Assembly: GCA_025352965.1 (NCBI GenBank) | Contig: JANXRP010000195.1 | Coordinates: forward strand, 1-35,717 | Reading direction: 5' to 3' | Origin: Comamonadaceae bacterium | GTDB taxonomy: Bacteria > Pseudomonadota > Gammaproteobacteria > Burkholderiales > Burkholderiaceae_C | DNA length: 35,717 bases | Shown here: piece after piece, positions 27,777 to 35,717 of the stretch | Position numbering within the stretch: position 1 is the stretch's first letter | Layout: each line of letters starts with the position of its first letter | The notes under the pieces: generated by a model | The model's database searches: none | What the model was told of the DNA's origin: nothing | Seen by the model: only the letters and a program-made list of their open reading frames with translations | Program-made: the position numbers and the translations under genes

Positions 27777-28781
27777 ATGCAAAACAACTTGCTCAAGCCA
27801 AAAAATATTCAAGTCACGCAGCTGGGTCATAACCGCGCAGAGGTCACATTAGAGCCATTTGAACGTGGTTTTGGTCACACGATGGGTAATGCTATCCGTC
27901 GTGTGTTGCTTTCCTCAATGCAAGGTTTTGCGCCAACCGAAGTCACTATTTCTGGCGTCTTGCATGAGTATGCATCAATTGATGGTGTGCAAGAAGATGT
28001 TGTCAGCTTGCTACTTAATTTGAAGGGTGTTGTTTTCAAATTACATAACCGTGATGAAGTCACTTTGAGCCTGCGTAAAGAAGGTATGGGCGTTGTGACT
28101 GCCGCCGATATCCAGACGCCGCATGATGTTGAAATTCTGAATCCAGATCATGTCATCGCTCATTTTTCCCAAGGTGGAAAGCTGGACATGCAAATCAAGG
28201 TTGAAGCTGGTCGCGGTTATGTTCCAGGAAACATTCGTCGTTACGGTGAAGATCCAGTGCAGTCAATTGGCCGCATTACGATGGATGCGTCGTACTCACC
28301 AGTGAAGCGCGTGAGCTACAAAGTTGAAAGCGCGCGTGTAGAGCAGCGTACCGATTTGGATAAGTTGGTGTTAGAGATTGAAACAAACGGAATTTTGACT
28401 GCTGAAGAAGCGGTGCGTGCTTCTGCCAAAATCTTGGTGGAACAGCTGGTTGTCTTTGCCCAGCTCGAAGGCTCAGAGCTCAGCGCATTTGATGCCCCAG
28501 CAGGTGGTGCGGCAGCTCGCATGGTTGCGCAAAATTACGATCCAGTTCTGCTGCGTCCAGTCGATGAGCTTGAATTGACTGTGCGCTCTGCAAATTGTCT
28601 TAAAGCCGAAAATATTTTCTACATTGGCGACTTGGTGATGCGTTCTGAAAATGAACTTTTGAAGACGCCAAACTTGGGGCGTAAGTCCTTGAACGAAATC
28701 AAAGAAGTGTTGGCCTCACGTGGCTTGACGCTTGGTATGAAAATCGATAACTGGCCACCAGCTGGTTTGGGTGATAAGTAA
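27777..28781 (+). CDS. rpoA: DNA-directed RNA polymerase subunit alpha
   Basis: Alpha dimerises to start RNA polymerase assembly and its C-terminal domain contacts promoter DNA and activators. The 334-residue protein has the N-terminal domain signature [20 protein letters not shown], the [14 protein letters not shown] region, and the C-terminal domain with [20 protein letters not shown] and [20 protein letters not shown]. It completes the core polymerase with rpoB and rpoC of this window. AAAGG precedes ATG 27777. Confidence 0.98.
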   Translation: MQNNLLKPKNIQVTQLGHNRAEVTLEPFERGFGHTMGNAIRRVLLSSMQGFAPTEVTISGVLHEYASIDGVQEDVVSLLLNLKGVVFKLHNRDEVTLSLRKEGMGVVTAADIQTPHDVEILNPDHVIAHFSQGGKLDMQIKVEAGRGYVPGNIRRYGEDPVQSIGRITMDASYSPVKRVSYKVESARVEQRTDLDKLVLEIETNGILTAEEAVRASAKILVEQLVVFAQLEGSELSAFDAPAGGAAARMVAQNYDPVLLRPVDELELTVRSANCLKAENIFYIGDLVMRSENELLKTPNLGRKSLNEIKEVLASRGLTLGMKIDNWPPAGLGDK

Positions 28782-28794
28782 ATAACCCGAAACT

Positions 28795-28822
28795 GCGCAG
28801 TACCTGATACGGCTGTGCTTTT
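28795..28822 (+). terminator. Weak terminator-like hairpin between rpoA and rplQ
   Basis: GCGCAG (28795-28800) can pair with CTGTGC (28813-28818), including one G-T pair, across a 12-base loop, followed by TTTT (28819-28822). It may be a partial attenuator. It is weaker than the other terminators in the window. Confidence 0.35.
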
Positions 28823-28849
28823 AATAAAAAACTTTTTAAAGGAAAAATA

Positions 28850-29242
28850 ATGCGCCACGGACTTGGACTACGTAAACTTAACCGCACCAGCTCACACCGT
28901 TTAGCCATGTTGCAAAACATGATGAACTCACTGATCGAGCATGAGGCTATCAAAACAACTTTGCCTAAAGCAAAAGAATTGCGTCGCGTGATTGAACCGA
29001 TGATCACATTGGCTAAAACACCCACATTGGCTAACAAGCGTTTGGCATTTGATCGCTTGCGTGACCGCGATAGCGTTGTGAAATTGTTTGCTGAACTCGG
29101 CCCACGTTATCAAACACGTCCAGGCGGCTATACCCGTATTTTGAAAATGGGTTTCCGCCAAGGCGATAACGCACCGATGGCCTACGTTGAGTTGGTTGAT
29201 CGTCCAAATGCAGATGCTGCACCAGCAGACGCGGCAGAATAA
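28850..29242 (+). CDS. rplQ: 50S ribosomal protein L17
   Basis: L17 lies near the peptide exit tunnel. The 130-residue product shows [40 protein letters not shown] and [20 protein letters not shown], followed by a short Ala/Asp tail. AAAGGA precedes ATG 28850. It is the last gene of the alpha operon. A consensus promoter for the next transcript begins four bases after its stop. Confidence 0.98.
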   Translation: MRHGLGLRKLNRTSSHRLAMLQNMMNSLIEHEAIKTTLPKAKELRRVIEPMITLAKTPTLANKRLAFDRLRDRDSVVKLFAELGPRYQTRPGGYTRILKMGFRQGDNAPMAYVELVDRPNADAAPADAAE

Positions 29243-29245
29243 ACA

Positions 29246-29274
29246 TTGACAATTGGAGCGTGCTGATGGATAAT
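29246..29274 (+). promoter_or_regulatory. Promoter of tRNA-fMet
   Basis: A perfect -35 TTGACA (29246-29251) and a -10 GATAAT (29269-29274) are 17 bases apart, placing the start point about 15 bases before the tRNA. The -10 lies inside an inverted repeat GCTGAT (29262-29267) / ATCAGC (29273-29278). Confidence 0.85.
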
Positions 29275-29295
29275 CAGCCCTCTTACCAAATCTGA

Positions 29296-29372
<77 letters not shown>

Positions 29373-29374
29373 AC

Positions 29375-29412
29375 AAAAAGGACGTTTACTAGCTATAGTA
29401 AACGTCCTTTTT
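29375..29412 (+). terminator. Intrinsic terminator of tRNA-fMet
   Basis: A perfect 17-bp stem pairs 29375-29391 (AAAAAGGACGTTTACTA) with 29396-29412 around the loop GCTA, ending in five T then CTTT. It starts three bases after the tRNA. The A-tract on the 5' side would also give a T-run on the other strand, so it could act in both directions. Confidence 0.93.
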
Positions 29413-29439
29413 CTTTGTAGAAACTAGGGGAGGTCGTTG

Positions 29440-29850
29440 ATGCAAATCCAAGAAAAGCCTAAATTCAATTCCGTTTTTGAATGGATCGGCGGTGAGGCCA
29501 ATATCAAAGCCATGGTCGAGCGTTTTTATGACTTGATGGATATCGAGCCTGTGTACCAAGAGCTACGTGCTGCGCATGGCACAGATTTATCGAATGGTCG
29601 CGAGCGTCTATTTTGGTTTTTATGCGGCTGGATGGGTGGGCCACAACACTACACGGAGCGCTTTGGTCATCCTATGCTGCGTGCTCGGCATATGCCGTTT
29701 TCCATTGGCATTGCAGAGCGTGATCAATGGCTTGCGTGCATGAATCAAGCTATGCTGGAGACGGGTGTGGATCTAGAGCTGCAAAAACGGCTGGGCGAGA
29801 GCTTCTTTCAAACGGCCGATTGGATGCGTAACAAGGGTGTGCCAAGCTAA
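29440..29850 (+). CDS. Group II truncated haemoglobin
   Basis: A 136-residue protein of the 2-on-2 globin family, group II (O type). The Phe/Tyr pair ERFYDLM (Tyr 30, position B10), the proximal haem ligand His 84 in LRARHMPF, and Trp 97 (position G8) in RDQWLACM are all present. These proteins bind oxygen or NO; the physiological role here is unknown. ATG 29440 has GGGGAGG seven bases upstream; a TTG directly before it is not preferred. It is a stand-alone gene after the tRNA-fMet terminator and converges on arfB, whose stop is four bases away. Confidence 0.9.
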   Translation: MQIQEKPKFNSVFEWIGGEANIKAMVERFYDLMDIEPVYQELRAAHGTDLSNGRERLFWFLCGWMGGPQHYTERFGHPMLRARHMPFSIGIAERDQWLACMNQAMLETGVDLELQKRLGESFFQTADWMRNKGVPS

Positions 29851-29854
29851 AGCA

Positions 29855-30253
29855 CTACTCGTGCATCACTTTTGCGCGTAGCGTTTTCTTTGCGCCATGC
29901 ATATTTTTTACATTCAATCGCTCACGCTGCGAAGCTTTACTGGGCTTGGTCTTGCGGCGTACTTTCGGTGCAAATTCGACGCTATTAACTAGTTCGTGCA
30001 GCCGAAGCAGTGCATCCATCTTGTTCATTTCTTGTGTTCGATGCGCCTGTGCTTTGATAACGACCACGCCATCTTTGGTAATGCGGCTGTCTGACAGCAC
30101 CCAAAGGCGCTCTTTGACATCTTCAGGCAGTGTTGAGGCAGCGATATCAAAACGCAAATGAATCGCGCTAGAGACCTTATTCACGTTTTGTCCACCCGCG
30201 CCTTGCGCCCGCATGGCGGTGAGTGTGATCTCTAGGTTAGGAATCGTAATCAT
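29855..30253 (-). CDS. arfB: Peptidyl-tRNA hydrolase ArfB (ribosome rescue, YaeJ type)
   Basis: ArfB frees ribosomes stalled without a stop codon by hydrolysing peptidyl-tRNA. The 132-residue protein has the release-factor catalytic GGQ at residues 20-22 (AQGAGGQNVNKVSSAIHLRF) and the long basic C-terminal tail (KVRRKTKPSKASQRERLNVK) that enters the mRNA channel. ATG at 30253 (MITIPNLEITL) is the family start; a longer frame to 30304 would lie inside tRNA-Cys. The start codon is only seven bases behind the encoded CCA of tRNA-Cys, with no Shine-Dalgarno. Confidence 0.92.
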   Translation of the reverse strand: MITIPNLEITLTAMRAQGAGGQNVNKVSSAIHLRFDIAASTLPEDVKERLWVLSDSRITKDGVVVIKAQAHRTQEMNKMDALLRLHELVNSVEFAPKVRRKTKPSKASQRERLNVKNMHGAKKTLRAKVMHE

Positions 30254-30260
30254 AGAGGGT

Positions 30261-30334
30261 TGGAGGTGCGACCCAGAGTCGAACTGGGCTAACTGGATTT
30301 GCAATCCAGGGCATAACCGCTTTGCTATCGCACC
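30261..30334 (-). tRNA. tRNA-Cys (GCA anticodon)
   Basis: On the minus strand the acceptor stem GGTGCGA pairs with TCGCACC. The discriminator is U73, which cysteinyl-tRNA synthetase needs, and CCA is encoded. The anticodon GCA sits in the loop TTGCAAA between CTGGA and TCCAG. Length is 74. It lies 17 bases after a terminator-like hairpin that follows tRNA-Gly, and seven bases before arfB. I see no clear promoter of its own. Confidence 0.96.
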
Positions 30335-30351
30335 ATCAAATTGACTAGATG

Positions 30352-30385
30352 AAAAAGGGAAGACACCGTTTTGATGACTTCCCTT
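30352..30385 (-). terminator. Terminator-like hairpin after tRNA-Gly
   Basis: On the minus strand AAGGGAAG (30385-30378) pairs with CTTCCCTT (30362-30355) in an 8-bp stem with a 15-base loop, followed by three more T (a run of five). It would end the tRNA-Gly transcript, yet tRNA-Cys and arfB lie just behind it, so it may be leaky. Confidence 0.7.
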
Positions 30386-30398
30386 GATCTTTGGAATT

Positions 30399-30474
30399 TG
30401 GAGCGGGAAAAGAGTCTCGAACTCTCGACCTCAACCTTGGCAAGGTTGCGCTCTACCAACTGAGCTACTCCCGC
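30399..30474 (-). tRNA. tRNA-Gly (GCC anticodon)
   Basis: The minus strand gives a 76-base cloverleaf. Acceptor GCGGGAG pairs with TTCCCGC (one G-T pair), the D-arm has GCTCAGTTGGTAGAGC, and the anticodon loop TTGCCAA lies between CAACC and GGTTG. The T loop TTCGAGA sits between GAGAG and CTCTT. The CCA end is encoded. Confidence 0.96.
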
Positions 30475-30485
30475 GAGTGTCTCGA

Positions 30486-30514
30486 ATTATAGCGGCGTTT
30501 TTAATTTTGAGCAA
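30486..30514 (-). promoter_or_regulatory. Promoter of tRNA-Gly
   Basis: On the minus strand a perfect -10 TATAAT occupies 30491-30486, eleven bases before the tRNA. TTGCTC at 30514-30509, 17 bases upstream, is a partial -35 that overlaps the 3' end of ispH. Confidence 0.6.
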
Positions 30515-31475
30515 GCACTTTCAAACTCCCTACCTTCAATCCTTTTGGCAGTGGAAACTTCACAGTCTCCTCTACACCATCCATTTTGCGCACCCGAGTC
30601 ACGGTTAAAGCGCCCAGCGATTTGATTCGCGAAATCACGGCTTGCACCAGCACATCTGGTGCCGATGCACCTGCCGTCACACCTACGCGTTGCACGCCAC
30701 CAAGCCACGCTGGTTGGACTTCTTCGGCACTATCGACCATGTAACTGTTCACACCCAGCTTTCGCGCCAACTCCGCTAGGCGATTGCTGTTCGAGCTGGT
30801 CGGGCTACCCACCACAATCATCAAATCAACCTGAGGTGAGAGCACCTTCACCGCATCTTGGCGGTTTTGCGTCGCATAGCAAATATCCTGCATTTTGGGC
30901 AATCGCACACTTGGAAACCTTGCCAGCACAGCGTTTGAAATCTCAGCTGCGTCGTCAACACTAAGCGTGGTTTGCGTCACGAGTGCCAGCTTCGCAGTTT
31001 GCGCGGGCGCAACCTTCGCTACATCCGCCACATCTTCTACTAAGTGAATGCCACCATCTAGTTGCCCCATCGTGCCTTCTACTTCGGGATGACCTTTATG
31101 GCCAATCATGATGAACTCAAAACCCTCGCGTGCAAGCTTTGCCACCTCCACGTGCACCTTGGTCACTAGCGGGCAGGTTGCATCAAATACGGAAAAGCCC
31201 CGCGCGGCAGCCTCTAGCTGAATCGCTTTGCTGACCCCGTGAGCCGAAAAAACCAGCGTCGCACCCGCAGGCACGTCGTTCAGCTCTTCAATGAAGATTG
31301 CACCTCGATTTTTGAGATCGTTCACCACATAAGTGTTGTGCACGATTTCGTGTCGCACATAAATCGGAGCACCGAATTTTTCTAAGGCTCGATCCACAAT
31401 TTCAATGGCGCGATCCACGCCAGCGCAAAACCCGCGTGGCTCTGCAAGAATGATTTCCTGTAATTCGGCGTTCAT
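30501..31475 (-). CDS. ispH: 4-hydroxy-3-methylbut-2-enyl diphosphate reductase
   Basis: IspH carries out the last step of the MEP isoprenoid pathway, making IPP and DMAPP. The 324-residue protein has the three cysteines that hold its iron-sulphur cluster: Cys 17 ([13 protein letters not shown]), Cys 101 ([11 protein letters not shown]) and Cys 199 ([12 protein letters not shown]). Substrate-binding histidines occur in RHEIVHN and [13 protein letters not shown], and [13 protein letters not shown] is conserved. Its ATG overlaps the fkpB stop by three to four bases (ATGA), giving a coupled fkpB-ispH operon, a pairing known from many proteobacteria. Confidence 0.97.
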   Translation of the reverse strand: MNAELQEIILAEPRGFCAGVDRAIEIVDRALEKFGAPIYVRHEIVHNTYVVNDLKNRGAIFIEELNDVPAGATLVFSAHGVSKAIQLEAAARGFSVFDATCPLVTKVHVEVAKLAREGFEFIMIGHKGHPEVEGTMGQLDGGIHLVEDVADVAKVAPAQTAKLALVTQTTLSVDDAAEISNAVLARFPSVRLPKMQDICYATQNRQDAVKVLSPQVDLMIVVGSPTSSNSNRLAELARKLGVNSYMVDSAEEVQPAWLGGVQRVGVTAGASAPDVLVQAVISRIKSLGALTVTRVRKMDGVEETVKFPLPKGLKVGSLKVLAQN

Positions 31476-31930
31476 AAGATGCCCAAAATTTGCACCTCAA
31501 ACCGCACCGCTTGCCCAGCTAGCGGATGGTTGAAGTCGAACTGCACGGATTCGTCGTTTGCAGCCTGCACCGCACCTGCATAAGTCGCTTGTCCATCGGG
31601 CGTGGGGAACTGAACCACATCGCCCACAGCGTAAGACTCGTCTTTATCTCCTAATTTTTTTAGCAAATCGCGAGCGACCCATTGAACCATGTCAGGACTG
31701 CGCTCACCAAAAGCGCCTGAACTGGCAGGCACTTCAAACGTCTCGTGCGAACCTTCAACAAGCCCCAGCAGACGTGCCTCCAGCGCAGGCGAGAGCTGCC
31801 CCGTGCCAAGCGTGAGCGTAGCGGGCTTGTCGTTAAACGTGTTGATGATGTCCACGTCTTTTATGCTCGAGAGGCGGTAATGCAGCGTCAAAAAGGAGTG
31901 TTCAGTAATTAGCATGGTGTCAATCGTCAT
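31472..31930 (-). CDS. fkpB: FKBP-type peptidyl-prolyl isomerase (SlpA/FkpB type)
   Basis: FkpB is a small cytosolic prolyl isomerase and chaperone. The 152-residue product begins with an FKBP strand ([11 protein letters not shown]), has [20 protein letters not shown] and the inserted chaperone domain region that starts after [19 protein letters not shown], and returns with [20 protein letters not shown], the SlpA-type ending. GAGGG lies four bases before ATG 31930; a second ATG at 31915 is possible. The gene is divergent from radC, with 46 bases between starts. Confidence 0.93.
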   Translation of the reverse strand: MTIDTMLITEHSFLTLHYRLSSIKDVDIINTFNDKPATLTLGTGQLSPALEARLLGLVEGSHETFEVPASSGAFGERSPDMVQWVARDLLKKLGDKDESYAVGDVVQFPTPDGQATYAGAVQAANDESVQFDFNHPLAGQAVRFEVQILGIL

Positions 31931-31976
31931 AATCCCTCAATTATCCCGCGCATTCATCCTCATCACTGATATCTTC

Positions 31977-32651
31977 ATGCTTCTTACCGATCTCCCGCTC
32001 GACGCTCGTCCACGCGAAAAACTGCTAAGCCGTGGTGCAGGCGCTTTGGCAGATAGCGAACTTTTGGCGCTTTTGCTGCGTACAGGCATGCAAGGCAAGA
32101 ACGTGCTCTTGTTGGCGCAAGAGCTGCTGGATGAATTCGGTGGCATCACAGGACTGCTCAACACATCGCCCGAAGCACTCAAAAAAATCAAGGGCATTGG
32201 CCCTGCCAAACGCGCAGAATTGCTCGCGGTGCTAGAGCTGGCAAGACGTGCGCTAGCGCAGCAACTGACCCAGAAGCCCGCGTTTGAGTCCATACGCGCC
32301 ATGCAAGACTATCTGCGCTTGCGTATTGGCAGCCTGCCCTATGAGAGTTTTACGGTCGTATTTTTAGACAGTCAGCAGCGCTTGATTGCCTGCGATGAGC
32401 TCTTTCGCGGCACGCTGTCTGCCTCCAGTGTTTATCCGCGCGAAGTGGTCGTGCGCACTTTGCATCACGGAGCGGCAGCCGTCGTTTTGGCGCATAACCA
32501 CCCAAGCGGCAGCGTACAGCCGTCTGAGGCCGATAAAGCACTCACACAGACTTTGAAAGCGACGCTTGCCTTGATTGATGTGCGCGTGCTGGATCACATC
32601 ATCGTTGGCAAAGACCAAGCACTGTCGATGCTAGAGACAAATACGTTTTGA
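31977..32651 (+). CDS. radC: RadC/YsnA-family JAMM-domain protein
   Basis: The 224-residue protein has an N-terminal UPF0758 segment, a helix-hairpin-helix ([14 protein letters not shown], residues 71-84) and a C-terminal JAB/MPN metalloprotease-like domain. The zinc motif is intact: His 173, His 175, Ser 183 and Asp 186 in [15 protein letters not shown]. Its biochemical role is unclear, and the original link to recombination repair in E. coli has been questioned. I chose ATG 31977; the frame is open to ATG 31914, but that would overlap the divergent fkpB coding sequence. Confidence 0.93.
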   Translation: MLLTDLPLDARPREKLLSRGAGALADSELLALLLRTGMQGKNVLLLAQELLDEFGGITGLLNTSPEALKKIKGIGPAKRAELLAVLELARRALAQQLTQKPAFESIRAMQDYLRLRIGSLPYESFTVVFLDSQQRLIACDELFRGTLSASSVYPREVVVRTLHHGAAAVVLAHNHPSGSVQPSEADKALTQTLKATLALIDVRVLDHIIVGKDQALSMLETNTF

Positions 32652-32664
32652 ATGTGATAAGTTA

Positions 32665-33237
32665 ATGAAACTCGCTGACCTTAAAAATATTCAAACAGAG
32701 CTAAAAGAGCGGCTAGCCCGTGAGGCACAGCAGGTAAGGCTCGCCAGCGAGGTTGCACTGCAGGCCAAGCGGGATATGGCCTCTAGCCACGATCTATTTA
32801 TGCGAGCCATTGGCAAGGTCACACCGCTGGAAAAGCAGCTAGGGCAGTCGTCTCAAAAATCACAAAAATTACTCAGCGACAACTTCGACGTGACGCATTT
32901 GCTGGATGACAGCAGCTACCGCCGTGCAGGCGTGGGCGTTGATGTGACAAAGCGATTGCAGCACGGCGATTGGCGCATCCAAAGCACGTGCGATCTGCAT
33001 GATTTGACTGTTGATGCAGCTAGACGTGCTCTTGCAAGCCATATAGAACATGGCTTGCAGCAAGGGCATCGCTGCATCCGAGTCGTGCATGGACAAGGTT
33101 TTGGTTCAAAAGGCGGCGCTCCTGTGCTTAAAGCAAAAGTGCAAAGCTGGCTGGTGCAGTTTGAAGCGGTGACTGCCTTCGTGCAGGCCAAGCCCGAGCA
33201 GGGCGGGGCTGGGGCGCTGGTTGTGCTCATTGGATAA
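32665..33237 (+). CDS. Smr-domain protein (probable nuclease)
   Basis: This 190-residue protein has a charged helical N-terminal half (about 1-75). The C-terminal Smr (MutS2-related) domain has STCDLHDLTVDAARRALASH with the DLH motif at 110-112, and VVHGQGFGSKGGAPVLK with HGQG at 142-145. Stand-alone Smr proteins of this layout (YdaL/SmrA-like in E. coli) can cleave nucleic acid; whether DNA or RNA is the target here is unknown. It lies 13 bases after radC and ten before dusB, suggesting one transcript. Confidence 0.88.
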   Translation: MKLADLKNIQTELKERLAREAQQVRLASEVALQAKRDMASSHDLFMRAIGKVTPLEKQLGQSSQKSQKLLSDNFDVTHLLDDSSYRRAGVGVDVTKRLQHGDWRIQSTCDLHDLTVDAARRALASHIEHGLQQGHRCIRVVHGQGFGSKGGAPVLKAKVQSWLVQFEAVTAFVQAKPEQGGAGALVVLIG

Positions 33238-33247
33238 TTAACGCACC

Positions 33248-34225
33248 ATGCAAATCGGTCAGTACACCCTCCCCAACAACGTTTTCGCTGCGCCTATGGC
33301 GGGCGTAACGGATCGACCTTTTCGCAAGCTATGCAAGCGGCTGGGGGCGGGCTATGCGGTGTCCGAGATGGTGACATCGCGCAAAGATTTGTGGAATAGT
33401 TTGAAGACCTCGCGCCGCGCCGATCACACGGGCGAAGTCGCGCCGATTAGCGTGCAAATTGCAGGCACAGATGCGCAAATGATGGCGGATGCCGCGCGTT
33501 ACAACATCGACCGAGGTGCACAAATCATCGACATTAACATGGGCTGCCCCGCCAAAAAGGTGTGCAACAAATGGGCAGGCTCGGCGCTGATGCAAGACGA
33601 ACGTTTGGCGCTGGAGATTGTTGCTGCCGTTGTGAGCGCTTGCTCACCTGCTAGCGTTCCTGTAACGCTCAAGATGCGCACAGGCTGGAGCGTGGATAAC
33701 AAAAACGCCGTGTCGATTGCACGGGCGGCTGAGTCAGCTGGCGTGCAGATGCTGACCATCCACGGACGCACCCGCGAGCAGGGCTACAAAGGTTTTGCCG
33801 AGTACGACACCATTGCGGCAGTCAAAGCTGCCGTGCGTGTACCCGTGGTGGCCAATGGCGATATCACGTCGCCGCAAAAAGCAAAAGAAGTTTTGGCTGC
33901 CACTGGTGCAGACGCCGTGATGATTGGTCGTGCGGCACAGGGCAGGCCGTGGATTTTTAGAGAAATTGTCCATTTTTTAGCCAATGGCACAGATTTAGCC
34001 GCACCCAGCCAGTTTGAGATCAGAAGCCTGCTGACCGATCATTTGCTGGAACATTATGAACTGTATGGCCCGGAAACAGGGCTTTATACTGCCCGTAAGC
34101 ATATTGGCTGGTACGTGCAGGGCATGGTCGGGGGCGAAGCGTTTCGTCAAGCGATGAACCAACTCCAGACCTGCGAGCAGCAATTGCAAGCCGTGAACGA
34201 TTTTTTTGATGGTGAGGTAAGGTGA
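33248..34225 (+). CDS. dusB: tRNA-dihydrouridine synthase B
   Basis: DusB is an FMN-dependent enzyme that reduces uridines in the tRNA D-loop. The 325-residue protein has the FMN-binding start NVFAAPMAGVTDRPFRKLCK and catalytic Cys 100 in DINMGCPAKKVCNKWAGSAL. It also has MLTIHGRTREQGYKG and the phosphate-binding VVANGDITSPQKAKEVL with GADAVMIGRAAQGRPWIF. fis follows after nine bases; the dusB-fis pair is a hallmark of Gamma- and Betaproteobacteria. Confidence 0.97.
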   Translation: MQIGQYTLPNNVFAAPMAGVTDRPFRKLCKRLGAGYAVSEMVTSRKDLWNSLKTSRRADHTGEVAPISVQIAGTDAQMMADAARYNIDRGAQIIDINMGCPAKKVCNKWAGSALMQDERLALEIVAAVVSACSPASVPVTLKMRTGWSVDNKNAVSIARAAESAGVQMLTIHGRTREQGYKGFAEYDTIAAVKAAVRVPVVANGDITSPQKAKEVLAATGADAVMIGRAAQGRPWIFREIVHFLANGTDLAAPSQFEIRSLLTDHLLEHYELYGPETGLYTARKHIGWYVQGMVGGEAFRQAMNQLQTCEQQLQAVNDFFDGEVR

Positions 34226-34234
34226 TGGTGATAC

Positions 34235-34477
34235 ATGAGTAAAGAAAAAATAGAAGCCTGCATTAGCGAGAGCTTGGCGGCATATTTCAAAGATTTGGAC
34301 GGTGTCGCGCCCCATAACTTGTACGGCATGATGCTCAACTGTTTTGAGCGTCCTCTGCTGGCAACGGTGATGGAAAAAGCCTCAGACAATCAATCTAAAG
34401 CTGCGCAATGGCTCGGTCTCAACCGCAACACACTACACAAAAAATTAGCCGAACACGGCTTGTTAAAAAATGACTAA
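34235..34477 (+). CDS. fis: DNA-binding protein Fis
   Basis: Fis is a small nucleoid protein that bends DNA and activates rRNA and tRNA promoters in E. coli. The 80-residue product ends in the helix-turn-helix [20 protein letters not shown] (about residues 53-72). The N-terminal arm ([19 protein letters not shown]) is unlike that of enterobacterial Fis, as is common in Betaproteobacteria. It overlaps the start of purH by eight bases. Confidence 0.93.
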   Translation: MSKEKIEACISESLAAYFKDLDGVAPHNLYGMMLNCFERPLLATVMEKASDNQSKAAQWLGLNRNTLHKKLAEHGLLKND

Positions 34478-35717
34478 AACTGCACTCCTTTCCGTCTCCG
34501 ACAAAACAGGCATCGTCGATTTCGCCAAATCGCTTCATGATCTTGGTATCAAACTTCTATCAACGGGCGGCACGGCCAAATTGCTGGCTGACGCGGGTTT
34601 GCCCGTTACCGAAGTGGCCGATATGACGGGCTTTCCTGAAATGTTAGATGGTCGCGTTAAAACGCTGCACCCCAATGTCCACGGGGGTTTGTTGGCACGC
34701 CGCGATGTGCCCGAGCACATGGCAGCCCTTGCCAAACATGGCATTAACACCATCGACATCTTGGTGGTTAATCTCTATCCGTTTGAAGCAACGGTCGCCA
34801 AAGCAGGCTGCACGCTAGAGGATGCAATCGAAAACATCGACATTGGCGGCCCCGCCATGGTGCGCTCGGCTGCTAAAAATTGGCGCGATGTCGCAGTGCT
34901 GACTGACGCGGCGCAATATGCGGATGTGCTGGCGCAATTGAAGGCGACAGGCATCGTTGCCAGCACCACAAAATTTGCGTTATCCGTTGCCGCGTTTAAC
35001 CGTATCAGTAATTACGACGGCGCAATTAGCGACTATTTGTCCAGTATCAATGCTGACGATATGTCGGGAAGCCACGCCACATATGGCTCGCAGAGCAATG
35101 GGCGCTTTGTCAAAGTGCAAGATTTGCGCTATGGCGAAAACCCACATCAAGATGCTGCGTTTTACCGCGACCTCTATCCAGCGCCAGGCTCCATCGTGAC
35201 CGCGCAGCAATTGCAAGGCAAGGAACTGTCCTACAACAACATCGCGGACGCGGACGCGGCGTGGGAGTGCGTGAAGAGTTTTGACAGTTGTGCTTGCGTC
35301 ATCGTCAAGCACGCCAACCCATGCGGCGTAGCGACGGGGGATAGCCCACAGGCCGCATACAGCAAGGCTTTGCAGACCGACCCTACATCCGCGTTTGGCG
35401 GCATTGTGGCGTTTAACCGCCCTGTGGATGCTGTCACGATGGAAGCTGTGACCAAGTTGTTTGTCGAAGTGCTGATTGCGCCCGACTTTGACGCTGATGC
35501 GCTGGAACTTTTGAAGAAAAAAGTGAATGTGCGAGCGCTCAAAATCTCTCTTCCGAAGGGTGGTAAAACCGCATGGGAACAAGGCCGCAATGCACGTGAC
35601 GTCAAGCGCGTGGGTTCGGGGCTGCTGATGCAAAGTGCCGATAACCACGTGCTGAATTTGGCTGTTCTCAAAGTCGTCACAACTAAACAACCTACGCCTG
35701 AGCAGCTGCAAGATTTG
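34470..35717 (+). CDS. purH: Bifunctional AICAR transformylase/IMP cyclohydrolase (partial, 3' end missing)
   Basis: PurH performs the last two steps of IMP synthesis. The window holds 416 codons without a stop; the family has about 525 residues, so roughly 110 are missing at the window edge. The N-terminal cyclohydrolase domain shows [36 protein letters not shown] and [16 protein letters not shown]. The transformylase domain has LRYGENPHQ and the catalytic KHANPCGVA, then [12 protein letters not shown]. The start ATG 34470 lies inside the last codons of fis with no strong Shine-Dalgarno, so translation is probably coupled. Confidence 0.96.
   Translation, partial: MTKTALLSVSDKTGIVDFAKSLHDLGIKLLSTGGTAKLLADAGLPVTEVADMTGFPEMLDGRVKTLHPNVHGGLLARRDVPEHMAALAKHGINTIDILVVNLYPFEATVAKAGCTLEDAIENIDIGGPAMVRSAAKNWRDVAVLTDAAQYADVLAQLKATGIVASTTKFALSVAAFNRISNYDGAISDYLSSINADDMSGSHATYGSQSNGRFVKVQDLRYGENPHQDAAFYRDLYPAPGSIVTAQQLQGKELSYNNIADADAAWECVKSFDSCACVIVKHANPCGVATGDSPQAAYSKALQTDPTSAFGGIVAFNRPVDAVTMEAVTKLFVEVLIAPDFDADALELLKKKVNVRALKISLPKGGKTAWEQGRNARDVKRVGSGLLMQSADNHVLNLAVLKVVTTKQPTPEQLQDL

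Noticed and set aside
29375-29412. Long perfect inverted repeat considered as an attachment site or insertion-sequence end
   Set aside because: Its place directly after tRNA-fMet, tetraloop and T-run make it an ordinary terminator; no integrase, transposase or second copy of the tRNA end is present.
30254-30304. N-terminal extension of arfB to an ATG at 30304
   Set aside because: The extension lies inside tRNA-Cys and adds residues absent from the ArfB family; MITIPNLEI is the natural start.
31914-31976. N-terminal extension of radC to ATG 31914
   Set aside because: It would overlap the divergent fkpB coding sequence, and [16 protein letters not shown] is the normal RadC start.

Overview
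The window is a housekeeping region of a betaproteobacterial chromosome, most likely of the order Burkholderiales. The evidence is gene order and protein sequence: tuf-tRNA-Trp-secE-nusG-rplKAJL-rpoBC, a spc/alpha cluster with infA between secY and rpmJ, rsmB-DUF4390-ntrY-ntrX, and dusB-fis-purH. I cannot name a genus. I see no mobile element, CRISPR array, phage or toxin-antitoxin gene, and no stretch over about 200 bases lacks a gene.

Layout: (1) 1-12240, the end of EF-Tu, tRNA-Trp, protein export and antitermination factors (secE, nusG), four large-subunit proteins (L11, L1, L10, L7/L12) and the beta and beta' subunits of RNA polymerase. (2) 12262-16843, rsmB, a secreted DUF4390 protein and a compact NtrY/NtrX-like two-component pair, all overlapping or tightly packed. 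(3) 16907-20151, rpmF and the first three fatty-acid/phospholipid genes plsX, fabH, fabD. (4) 20314-29242, the spc and alpha operons from rplN to rplQ. (5) 29296-30474, tRNA-fMet, a truncated haemoglobin, the ribosome-rescue hydrolase arfB, tRNA-Cys and tRNA-Gly. (6) 30501-35717, ispH and fkpB on the minus strand, then radC, an Smr-domain gene, dusB, fis and the first three quarters of purH on the plus strand.

Most of the window makes ribosomes and RNA polymerase. The transcripts are punctuated by structured spacers, listed as features. They include an L1-type leader before rplK, an L10-type leader before rplJ, an attenuator plus a possible three-way junction before rpoB, and paired perfect hairpins before both rpsD and rpoA.

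The most unusual feature is the arrangement. Where many betaproteobacteria have rpoC followed by rpsL-rpsG-fusA-tuf-rpsJ...rpsQ-rplN, here rpoC is followed by rsmB-DUF4390-ntrYX-rpmF-plsX-fabHD and then directly by rplN. The str operon and the S10 half of the ribosomal supercluster are missing from this place, and fabG-acpP-fabF are missing after fabD. I found no entirely new system. The best candidates for new biology are the RNA leaders, the rpoC terminator lying inside the rsmB reading frame, the domain-reduced NtrYX pair, and arfB encoded seven bases behind a tRNA.
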